This document shows positions 17,560-24,333 of a stretch of DNA of 64,000 bases, in pieces. The first letter of the stretch is position 1. Every line of letters begins with the position of its first letter. The position numbers were made by a program, and so were the translations under genes. The notes under the pieces were generated by a model. The model made no database searches. It was not told the DNA's origin and worked only from the letters and a program-made list of their open reading frames with translations. Origin of the DNA: Massilia sp. 9096. GTDB lineage: Bacteria; Pseudomonadota; Gammaproteobacteria; Burkholderiales; Burkholderiaceae_D. The stretch lies in NCBI RefSeq assembly GCF_000745265.1, contig NZ_JQNN01000001.1, positions 620,001 to 684,000 on the forward strand, read 5' to 3'.

Positions 17560-18597
17560 TTACGCCGGCCACACCTTGCGGCCCGGCTTGCGCGTAAAGG
17601 CCCAGGCCGCGGCCAGCAGGGCGCCGCCCAGCAGCACCGTCTTGGTCGCGCCGGAGTGAAATTGCAGCGAGGTGTACAGGTTGGTCTCGGCCGGATTGGG
17701 CGACAGGTTGCCGCGCTGGCGCAGTTCCTGTTCCGGCACCGGATCGTGCAGGGCGTCGCGCCGGTTCGGCGAGCTCGGCTTGTCGGACTGCTGCTGGCGG
17801 AACACGGTCGCGTTCATCAGCTTGTCCAGCACGCGCGGCATCAGCTGCGCACCCATCGACACCGCCTTGGCGCGTCCGCCCACGAACAAATCGCGCTCGG
17901 GGTTTTCGGCCGCGTACAGGATGGTCTTGGCCACCAGCTCCGGCGCGTAGACCGGCGGCGGCAGCGTCGGCTCCTGCTTCATGTAGTTCTTGGCGTGCTG
18001 CGCGAACGGCGTGTCGATGCCGGCCGGCTTGATCAGCGTGACGGAAATGGCCGCCTCGTCCTTCTCGACTTCCATGCGCAGCGATTCGGTGAAGGCCTTG
18101 ACGGCGTGCTTGGAAGCCGAATACGTACCCTGAAGGGGAATCGAGCGGTCCGAGGCCTCGCTGCCGATGTTGATCAGCGCGCCGCCGCCGTGCGCCTTGA
18201 GCAGGCGCACCGCTTCTAGCGAGCCATTGACCACGCCCCAGAGGTTGGTCTGCATCACGCGCTGCATGTCTTCCAGCGCGACTTCCTCGTTCTTGCCGAA
18301 CACGCTGACGCCGGCGTCGTTGATCCAGGTGTCGACCCGGCCGAACTTGTCGATCGCGGCCTTGCCGATGCGCGCAACGTCGGCCGGGTCGCCGACGTCG
18401 GCGGCCACGGTCGCGACGTCCGCGCCGCGCTGGCGCATTTCGTGGGCCAGGGTGTCGAGGGCGTCGCCGTCGCGCGCGGCCAGCACCAGCTTGGCGCCGG
18501 CTTCGGCGGCGGCGCGCGCGGTCGCCAGGCCGATGCCGCTGGTCGCGCCGGTCAGTACGATCACCTGTTCATTCAGTTTCTTGAGCTTGACGGACAT
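17560..18597 (-). CDS. SDR family oxidoreductase with C-terminal membrane tail (copy 1)
   Basis: A 345-residue short-chain dehydrogenase. Cofactor motif TGATSGIG (about 16-23), a WINDAGV motif where NNAG is usual, and the catalytic S-Y-K set in NIGSEASDRSIPLQGTYSASKHA. Beyond the ~250-residue core is a tail with SSPNRRDALHDP and a final hydrophobic helix (TVLLGGALLAAAWAF) followed by basic residues, predicting a C-terminal membrane anchor. The substrate is unknown. It is the second gene of a tandem pair with copy 2 (21-nt gap) and clearly paralogous to it along the whole length, including the tail. Confidence 0.88.
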   Translation of the reverse strand: MSVKLKKLNEQVIVLTGATSGIGLATARAAAEAGAKLVLAARDGDALDTLAHEMRQRGADVATVAADVGDPADVARIGKAAIDKFGRVDTWINDAGVSVFGKNEEVALEDMQRVMQTNLWGVVNGSLEAVRLLKAHGGGALINIGSEASDRSIPLQGTYSASKHAVKAFTESLRMEVEKDEAAISVTLIKPAGIDTPFAQHAKNYMKQEPTLPPPVYAPELVAKTILYAAENPERDLFVGGRAKAVSMGAQLMPRVLDKLMNATVFRQQQSDKPSSPNRRDALHDPVPEQELRQRGNLSPNPAETNLYTSLQFHSGATKTVLLGGALLAAAWAFTRKPGRKVWPA

Positions 18598-18618
18598 GAT
18601 GGTTCCTTTTTCGAATGT

Positions 18619-19653
18619 TCAGAAGGCGCTTTTCAGGCCGTTACGGCGCGAGAATTTCCAGGCGGCGAACAAGGCGCCGGCACCGAGCAGGGCGGGCACG
18701 ATCTTGTTGGCGCGCAGGGTGACGGCGGTGTAGGCGGATTGCTCGGCCACGTGATGCGGCATGCCTTGCCGCTCGCGCAGCTCGGTGCGCTCGTCGGGGC
18801 CGTGCAGGGCGTCGCGCCGGTTCGGCGAGCTCGGCTGGTCGCTCTGCTGCTGCTTGAACATCGATTTTTCCATGAAGCGGTCCAGCGCCCGAGGCATCCA
18901 CAGGTTCAGCGAGGACGCCGCCTTCGAGGCGCCGCCGACGAACACGTCGCGCTTGCGGTTCTGGGCGGCGTACAGGATCGACCGGGCCACGATGTCCGGC
19001 GCGTAGATCGGAGGCGGCAGCGCCGGTTCCTTGTCCATGTGGTTGCGCGCGTGAACGGCGAACATGGTGTCGATCGCCGCCGGGCGGATCAGCGTCACGG
19101 ACATCGGCGCCTTGTCTTTTTCCAGCTCCATGCGCAGCGAGTCGGTGAAGGCCTTGATGGCGTGCTTGGAGGCGGCGTAGATGCCTTGCAGCGGGGTCGA
19201 GCGGTCGGAGACTTCGCTGCCCAGGTTGATCAGGGCGCCGCCGCCGCGCGTCTTCATGCGCTTGACCGCTTCGAGCGAGCCGTGCACCACGCCCCAGTAG
19301 TTGGTCTGGAACAGGCGCTGCATGTCTTCCAGCGGCACTTCCTCGTTCTTGCCGAAGATGCCGACGCCGGCATTGTTGACCCAGGTGTCGATGCGGCCGA
19401 AGCGGTCCATCGCGGCCTGGCCGATGCGTTCCACGTCGGCCGGGTTGCCGACGTCGGCGGTGACGGTCGCCACCTGGGTGCCTTTGCGGCGCAGCTCGCT
19501 GGCCAGCCCATCGAGGGCGTCGCCGCTGCGCGCCGCCAGCACCAGTTTGGCGCCTTGTTCGGCCGCCATGCGCGCGGTGGTCAGGCCGATGCCGCTGGTG
19601 GCCCCGGTAATCACCATCACCTGTTCGTCGATCTTGCGTAATTGCACTGCCAT
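18619..19653 (-). CDS. SDR family oxidoreductase with C-terminal membrane tail (copy 2)
   Basis: A 344-residue paralogue of the downstream gene. It carries TGATSGIG, a canonical WVNNAGVGIFG, and NLGSEVSDRSTPLQGIYAASKHA with the Tyr-x-x-x-Lys pair. It has the same SSPNRRDALHGP tail motif and a final hydrophobic segment (ALLGAGALFAAWKF) with basic end. The start was set at 19653 (MAVQLRKIDEQ) by alignment with copy 1; an AAGGAG-like element lies just upstream. First gene of the two-gene operon. The conserved asparagine that copy 1 has lost is kept here, so this may be the catalytically better copy. Confidence 0.88.
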   Translation of the reverse strand: MAVQLRKIDEQVMVITGATSGIGLTTARMAAEQGAKLVLAARSGDALDGLASELRRKGTQVATVTADVGNPADVERIGQAAMDRFGRIDTWVNNAGVGIFGKNEEVPLEDMQRLFQTNYWGVVHGSLEAVKRMKTRGGGALINLGSEVSDRSTPLQGIYAASKHAIKAFTDSLRMELEKDKAPMSVTLIRPAAIDTMFAVHARNHMDKEPALPPPIYAPDIVARSILYAAQNRKRDVFVGGASKAASSLNLWMPRALDRFMEKSMFKQQQSDQPSSPNRRDALHGPDERTELRERQGMPHHVAEQSAYTAVTLRANKIVPALLGAGALFAAWKFSRRNGLKSAF

Positions 19654-19959
19654 GACTTTGCTCCTTCTCGTTCGTTGACAAACGACGAGCGCGAGGCGCA
19701 AGAAGCCACCTCGGGGCCGCCGACATGATCAATAGAAAATCGTGGCCACCTGCGGAATTTCAAGTCATTTTTTACAAGAAGTCGTCGAACCCGGGTTCAG
19801 CTACCAGGCAAGGCGGCTGGAAATACAAGAAAAGATGGAACGGCGGCGGCGTCTCGCACGGCGCATGCGCCAGTTGTGCGCGATAAACGCCGCGTTCGCT
19901 GATAGCATCGGGGCCATGGGTCAATGACAGCCTGACAACCACGAGCCCCGGGCGTCGCT
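19654..19959. other. 306-bp gap between SDR pair and small gene
   Basis: No gene supported. It holds the upstream region of the reverse-strand SDR operon. A 61-residue forward frame (19742-19927) is Arg-rich with no ribosome binding site and is not believed. No clear promoter or repeat was seen. Confidence 0.5.
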
Positions 19960-20172
19960 TCAGTGCGCCTTGGACAGGATCAGCAGCCAGCGGCGCAGCA
20001 GCAGGATTTCGACGTGGCCCGGCTCGATGCCCGTGTCGCATTCGAGGACCGGGTTGACCGGGTAGAAGCGCTTGCGGAAGTCGCGGGTGATGACGATCTC
20101 GCGGCGGCCGAAGCGGATGAGGAAAGGCTGCGGTGCGTATTTCTGGCCGAAGGAGCTGTTCAGAGTAGTCAT
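19960..20172 (-). CDS. Small conserved-looking protein, unknown, behind tandem LexA boxes
   Basis: A 70-residue soluble protein (MTTLNSSFGQKYAPQPFLIR...) with mixed basic and hydrophobic residues and no signal peptide. It ends in a helix EILLLRRWLLILSKAH. The ATG at 20172 has AAGGGA 7 nt upstream, a good ribosome binding site. The promoter gap to the right contains two LexA-type operators (20229-20263), about 57 bp from the start codon, so SOS induction of this gene is plausible. I do not recognise a family; the size, basic character and context would fit a small SOS-induced effector, which is inference. Confidence 0.6.
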   Translation of the reverse strand: MTTLNSSFGQKYAPQPFLIRFGRREIVITRDFRKRFYPVNPVLECDTGIEPGHVEILLLRRWLLILSKAH

Positions 20173-20228
20173 GACGATCCCTTTTTGTCGAGTAGTGTTG
20201 GTCAAGTGGCTACAGAATACCATAACCA

Positions 20229-20263
20229 CTGTATAAATCTACAGGTACTGTATAAAAACCCAG
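20229..20263. promoter_or_regulatory. Tandem LexA (SOS) operators
   Basis: Box 1 (20229-20244) is CTGT-N8-ACAG with interior ATAAATCT, an exact match to the proteobacterial LexA core. Box 2 (20248-20263) is CTGT-N8-CCAG with interior ATAAAAAC, one mismatch in the core. The boxes begin 19 bp apart. They sit between the small reverse gene starting at 20172 and the PAP2 phosphatase gene to the right, so either or both could be controlled. Tandem boxes are typical of tightly repressed SOS genes. Confidence 0.7.
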
Positions 20264-20340
20264 TCCGCATGGAAAATGTTGTATTTTCGCAAAACACGCT
20301 CCCGGCGCTTTCCCGGCCGGCGCCATTGAGGCTTGCTCCG

Positions 20341-21090
20341 ATGCCAGTTCCCCTCGTTCCGCCGTCTTCCCAGGCCAGGCGCCCGGTGCAGACCTTCCTG
20401 GCCGCGCGCTTTTCGCCCGAAGGCGCGTTCGGGCTGCAGCTGACGCTCGGCGTCGCGCTGATCGTGCTGGCCGCCCTGGCGTTCGGCGTGGTGGCGGACG
20501 ACGTGGTGCGCGGCGCCGCCATTACCCGCCTGGACGTCCAGCTGGCCGCGTGGTTCCATGCGCGCGCGACGCCCGGGTTCACGCGCGCGATGCTGCTGGT
20601 GACCCACTGGAACGGCCTGGCCGGTTCGAGCGCGATGGCGCTGCTGTTGGCGTTCTGGTTCGCGCGCCGCCGGCTGCATGCCTGGCTGTTGCTGACCGTG
20701 CTGGCGGTGCCGGGCGGGATGCTGCTCAACGCCGCGCTCAAGCACGTGTTCCGGCGTGCCCGGCCCAGCCTCGATCATCCGCTGCTCACGCTCGAGACCT
20801 ACAGCTTCCCGAGCGGGCACACGGCCGCGGCGACGGTGTTCTACGGCTTGCTGGCCTGCTGGCTGTTCAAGCGCGTGCACGGCGCCCCGGCGCGCGCGCT
20901 GGTGCTGCTGGCGGCGGCCTTCATGATCGGCCTGGTGGCGCTGTCGCGCATGTATCTGGGCGTGCATTATTTGTCGGACGTGATCGCCGCCACGCTGGAA
21001 AGCCTGGCCTGGCTGACGCTGTGCGTGACGGCGGTGTCGGCGTACGAACGCCGGCGCGCGCTGGCGCACCGGGCAGGGGAGGCGCCATGA
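20341..21090 (+). CDS. PAP2-family membrane phosphatase
   Basis: A 249-residue polytopic membrane phosphatase (PgpB/BcrC superfamily), acting on phosphatidate, undecaprenyl pyrophosphate or similar lipid phosphates. The three catalytic motifs are present: KHVFRRARPS, FPSGHT and SRMYLGVHYLSD, with about six membrane segments. The start was set at 20341 because TTGAGG lies 9 nt upstream; an ATG at 20269 in the same frame has no ribosome binding site and sits just after the LexA boxes, but cannot be excluded. The stop overlaps the next start (ATGA), so it is translationally coupled to the lipid kinase. Confidence 0.88.
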   Translation: MPVPLVPPSSQARRPVQTFLAARFSPEGAFGLQLTLGVALIVLAALAFGVVADDVVRGAAITRLDVQLAAWFHARATPGFTRAMLLVTHWNGLAGSSAMALLLAFWFARRRLHAWLLLTVLAVPGGMLLNAALKHVFRRARPSLDHPLLTLETYSFPSGHTAAATVFYGLLACWLFKRVHGAPARALVLLAAAFMIGLVALSRMYLGVHYLSDVIAATLESLAWLTLCVTAVSAYERRRALAHRAGEAP

Positions 21091-22001
21091 ACGCACGGAC
21101 CAAACCGGTCGTGGTGATCATCAACGCCGGCGCCGGCGCGGGCCACGACGACAAGGCCGCCGACAAGCTGCGCGGCCTGCTGCGCGACGCCGGGCTGGAT
21201 GCCGAACTGGTGCTGGCCGACAGCGGCGAAGCGATGATCGACGCCGCGCAGCGCGCGCTCGACAACGGCGCGCGCCTGGTCGCGGCCGGCGGCGGCGACG
21301 GCACCATCAACGCGGTGGCGTCGAAAATGGTCGATACGAACGTCGACTTCGGCGTGCTGCCGATGGGGACGCTGAACCACTTCGCCAAGGACCTCGGCAT
21401 CCCGCTCGAGCTGGAAGCGGCGGTGCGCAACCTGGCCGAGGGCAAGCCGCGCGCGGTCGACGTCGGCGAGGTCAATGGCCGCATCTTCCTGAACAACTCC
21501 GGCCTGGGCCTGTACCCGGACCTGGTGCGCGACCGCGAGAAGCAGCAGAATCGCCTGGGGCGCGGCAAGTGGCTGGCGGCGTTGTGGGCCGGCCTGGCCG
21601 CGCTGCGCCGCTTTCCCTTCCTGTCGATGCGCGTGACGGCCGACGGCCAGCGGCTTGCGCGGCGCACCCCTTTTGTTTTCATCGGCAATAACGCCTACAC
21701 CATGCAGGGCCTGGCGATCGGCGAACGCGAGCGCCTCGACGGCGGTGTCCTGAGCCTGTACGTGGCCCAAAAGCCGACCCGCCTGGGCTTGCTGCGCTTC
21801 GCCTTCGATGCCTTGCGCGGCAAGCTCGGCGACGAGCGCGACTTCGACATCCTGCACACCGCCGCGATGGAGATCGACACGCGCCGGCGCATGCTGCGCG
21901 TCTCCACCGACGGCGAAGTCACGCTGATGCGCCCGCCGCTGCGCTACCGCGTCCGGCCCGGCGCCCTGCACGTCATCACGCCGCAAGGCGACCGACCCTA
22001 G
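21087..22001 (+). CDS. Diacylglycerol/sphingosine kinase-type lipid kinase
   Basis: A 304-residue soluble kinase of the DAGK_cat (YegS-like) family. It has VVIINAGAGAG at the N-terminus, the GGGDGTINAVAS nucleotide loop, GVLPMGTLNHFAKDLGIP and the C-terminal beta-sandwich with STDGE. The family phosphorylates a lipid hydroxyl such as diacylglycerol. It starts with a 4-nt overlap to the PAP2 phosphatase, giving a kinase and phosphatase of possibly the same lipid pool in one operon. The metallophosphoesterase gene follows 14 nt later. Confidence 0.9.
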   Translation: MNARTKPVVVIINAGAGAGHDDKAADKLRGLLRDAGLDAELVLADSGEAMIDAAQRALDNGARLVAAGGGDGTINAVASKMVDTNVDFGVLPMGTLNHFAKDLGIPLELEAAVRNLAEGKPRAVDVGEVNGRIFLNNSGLGLYPDLVRDREKQQNRLGRGKWLAALWAGLAALRRFPFLSMRVTADGQRLARRTPFVFIGNNAYTMQGLAIGERERLDGGVLSLYVAQKPTRLGLLRFAFDALRGKLGDERDFDILHTAAMEIDTRRRMLRVSTDGEVTLMRPPLRYRVRPGALHVITPQGDRP

Positions 22002-22015
22002 AAGGAATCCACACC

Positions 22016-22855
22016 ATGCGTACACTCGTCCATCTCTCCGACCTGCATTTCGGCCGCGTCGACCCGGCCTTGCTCGATCCGCTGCGCGCGCAGATCGAAC
22101 GCCTCGATCCAGCCGTGGTCGTGGTCTCGGGCGACCTGACCCAGCGCGCCAAAAGCGACGAATTCGAGCAGGCCAAGGCTTATCTCGACACGCTGCCCGG
22201 CCCGCAGATCGTCGTGCCGGGCAACCACGACATCTCGCTGTACAACGTGTTCCGCCGCTTCCTGGCGCCGCTGGACCGCTACAAGCGCTACATCACCGAG
22301 GACCTGACCCCGAGCTACGTCGACGACGAGATCGCCGTGCTGGGCGTGAACTCCGCGCGCTCGCTGACCTTCAAGGACGGACGCGTCAACCAGGAGCAGA
22401 TCGAGCGCATCCGCGCCACCCTGGACGCGCTCGACCCCAACATCACCAAGGTGGTGGTGACCCATCACCCGTTCGATCTGCCGGATGGCGGCAAGGAAGA
22501 GGACCTGCTGGGCCGCGCGCAAATGGCGATGGATGCGTTTGCCGAATGCGGCGTCGACCTCCTGATGGCCGGCCACCTGCACCAGAGCCACGCCGGCAAC
22601 ACCCAGGCGCGCTACAAGATCGCCGGCTTCGCGGCGCTGGTGGTGCAGGCCGGCACCGCGACCTCCACGCGCGAGCGCGGCGAAGTCAATTCCTTCAACG
22701 CGATCCGGATCGACGCGTCGCGCATCGAGGTCGAGCGCTGGGGCTGGGATGCGGTGCACGGCCAGTTCCAGCTGATCGGCACCGAGAAATTCATCCGCGG
22801 CGGGAACGTCTGGACCGAGCACAACGACGGCCTGATGGCCGCCGGCAGCTTATGA
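22016..22855 (+). CDS. Calcineurin-like metallophosphoesterase (Icc/CpdA type)
   Basis: A 279-residue metallophosphoesterase with all metal-binding motifs: LSDLHFG, SGDLT, GNHD, THHPFD and AGHLHQ. The family includes CpdA (cAMP phosphodiesterase) and UDP-diacylglucosamine or phospholipid phosphoesterases; the exact substrate cannot be told. Third gene of the PAP2 - lipid kinase operon. The ATG at 22016 has an AAGGAAT-type ribosome binding site. The end of the gene lies inside a 3 x 17-nt tandem repeat. Confidence 0.9.
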   Translation: MRTLVHLSDLHFGRVDPALLDPLRAQIERLDPAVVVVSGDLTQRAKSDEFEQAKAYLDTLPGPQIVVPGNHDISLYNVFRRFLAPLDRYKRYITEDLTPSYVDDEIAVLGVNSARSLTFKDGRVNQEQIERIRATLDALDPNITKVVVTHHPFDLPDGGKEEDLLGRAQMAMDAFAECGVDLLMAGHLHQSHAGNTQARYKIAGFAALVVQAGTATSTRERGEVNSFNAIRIDASRIEVERWGWDAVHGQFQLIGTEKFIRGGNVWTEHNDGLMAAGSL

Positions 22856-22907
22856 AGCCGGTGGGCTCATGAAGCCGGGGGGCTTATGAAGCCGGTGGCT
22901 TCATGAG
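22848..22907. repeat. Three 17-nt tandem repeats ending in a hairpin
   Basis: GCTYATGAAGCCGGKGG occurs three times head to tail (22848-22864, 22865-22881, 22882-22898). It is followed by a partial inverted copy, giving the perfect hairpin ATGAAGCC-GGT-GGCTTCAT at 22886-22904. The first copy covers the stop codon of the metallophosphoesterase. There is no T-tract, so it is not a standard terminator, though it lies between convergent genes. Confidence 0.85.
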
Positions 22908-22935
22908 CGAACATGCATCGCCTGTTGGCGGCTGC

Positions 22936-24333
22936 TCAAATCCAATACTCGCCCAGCCGCGACATCCACTCCTTGACCCGGTCCGACAGCGGCCGGTGCT
23001 GCCAGCGGTCCAGCGTCACTTCCTTCGAATCGCGCAGGTCTTCGTTGAAGGCGCTCTCCATCGCGGCGCCGAACTGCGGGTCGAGCACGACTACGTTCAG
23101 TTCGTAGTTGTGCAGGAAGCTGCGGCGGTCGATGTTGGCCGAGCCGATGGTCGACCAGGCGCTGTCGATCACCGCGGTCTTGGCGTGCAGCACCGCGACC
23201 TGCAGCTCGAACACGTGCACGCCGCCCTTGAGCAGCTGGTCGTAGAAGGCCTGGCCGGCGAAGCGGATCAAGCCATGGTCGGACACGCCCGGCAGCACCA
23301 GGCGCACGTCGACGCCACGCCTGGCGGCCGCCACCAGCGCGTCGACGATCTGCTGGTCCGGCACGAAATAGGCCGAGGTGATGTGGACCGACTTCCTGGA
23401 CTCGCTGATCGCGGTGACCATCGCCTTGTAGATGTCGGAATCGCCGTCCGGGCTGGCGGCCAGCACGCGGATCATCTTGTCGCCGGCCGGAGCCAGCGCC
23501 GGGAAGTACTGGGCCTTGGGCAGTTCGCCGCCTTCCTGCTTGACCCACAGGTCGAGGAAGGAATACTGCAGCTGGGCCACGGCCGGGCCTTCGATCTGGA
23601 CGTGGGTGTCGCGCCAGCCGACTTTCTTTTCCTCGACGGCCGCGGCCTTCTGGCGGCGGCGGAACAGCGAACTGTTGGCGTAGGTGTTGCTGATGTTGAT
23701 GCCGCCGGTGAAGGCGATACGGCCGTCGACCACCATCAGCTTGCGGTGGTTGCGGTTGTTCAGGTCCCAGTTGCCGCGCGCCTTGGCCGGGTTGACCGGG
23801 TTGAAGGCGAGCACGTGGATGCCGGCCGCGCGCATGCGGTCGAAAAACGCCGCCGGCGTCGCCAGCGCGCCGACCGCGTCGTACATCACGTTGACCTGCA
23901 CGCCCTGTTTCTGCTTGTCGATCAGCACGTCGGCGAACTCGAGGCCGATCGGGTCCTGGTCGAAGATGTAGGTTTCCAGGTTGATCGAGCTGGTAGCCGC
24001 TTTCGCCGCGTTGATCATCGCGCGCATCGTGGCCGGGCCGTCGAACAGCAGCACCACCTTGTTGCCGGCGATGAGCGGCTCGCCCGTCGCCTGCTCCTCC
24101 ATCACCGCCAGCGATTTCAGGTCGGCGCTGGCATTGGCCCAGCGCTTGTTTACCAGCGCCGAGGCCTGGCGCGGCGCCAGCTCGCCCTTGGCGGTCGACA
24201 CCGTCGGCGTCGACTTGACCGGCGGCCCCGGGTCGACGTTCGGCAGCGACTTGCACGAGGCCAGGGCCAGGCCGAGGCCCAGGGCCAGCAGGAAGCGCGG
24301 TAGGGCGGCATGCGCGAAGCGGGCGATCGTCAT
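22936..24333 (-). CDS. Phospholipase D-type cardiolipin synthase, lipoprotein
   Basis: A 465-residue protein with two HKD motifs: NHRKLMVVDG and LHAKTAVID. These are the paired active-site elements of cardiolipin synthases and phosphatidyltransferases. The signal sequence ends in lipobox LASC (Cys27, followed by Lys), so it is probably an exported lipoprotein. This differs from classical ClsA, which has two membrane helices, and is nearer to ClsC/YmdC-like enzymes. The start ATG overlaps the stop of the upstream gene (24330-26423), so the two are translationally coupled. Predicted reaction: transfer of phosphatidyl groups to form cardiolipin or related lipid. Confidence 0.88.
   Translation of the reverse strand: MTIARFAHAALPRFLLALGLGLALASCKSLPNVDPGPPVKSTPTVSTAKGELAPRQASALVNKRWANASADLKSLAVMEEQATGEPLIAGNKVVLLFDGPATMRAMINAAKAATSSINLETYIFDQDPIGLEFADVLIDKQKQGVQVNVMYDAVGALATPAAFFDRMRAAGIHVLAFNPVNPAKARGNWDLNNRNHRKLMVVDGRIAFTGGINISNTYANSSLFRRRQKAAAVEEKKVGWRDTHVQIEGPAVAQLQYSFLDLWVKQEGGELPKAQYFPALAPAGDKMIRVLAASPDGDSDIYKAMVTAISESRKSVHITSAYFVPDQQIVDALVAAARRGVDVRLVLPGVSDHGLIRFAGQAFYDQLLKGGVHVFELQVAVLHAKTAVIDSAWSTIGSANIDRRSFLHNYELNVVVLDPQFGAAMESAFNEDLRDSKEVTLDRWQHRPLSDRVKEWMSRLGEYWI

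Noticed and set aside
17549..17562. GTGCG-GAGA-CTTAC, similar to the regulon box
   Set aside because: It lies at the end of the SDR gene, not in a promoter, and the right half is mismatched.
19742..19927. 61-residue forward frame between SDR pair and the LexA-box gene
   Set aside because: Arg-rich, no ribosome binding site, no similarity seen.
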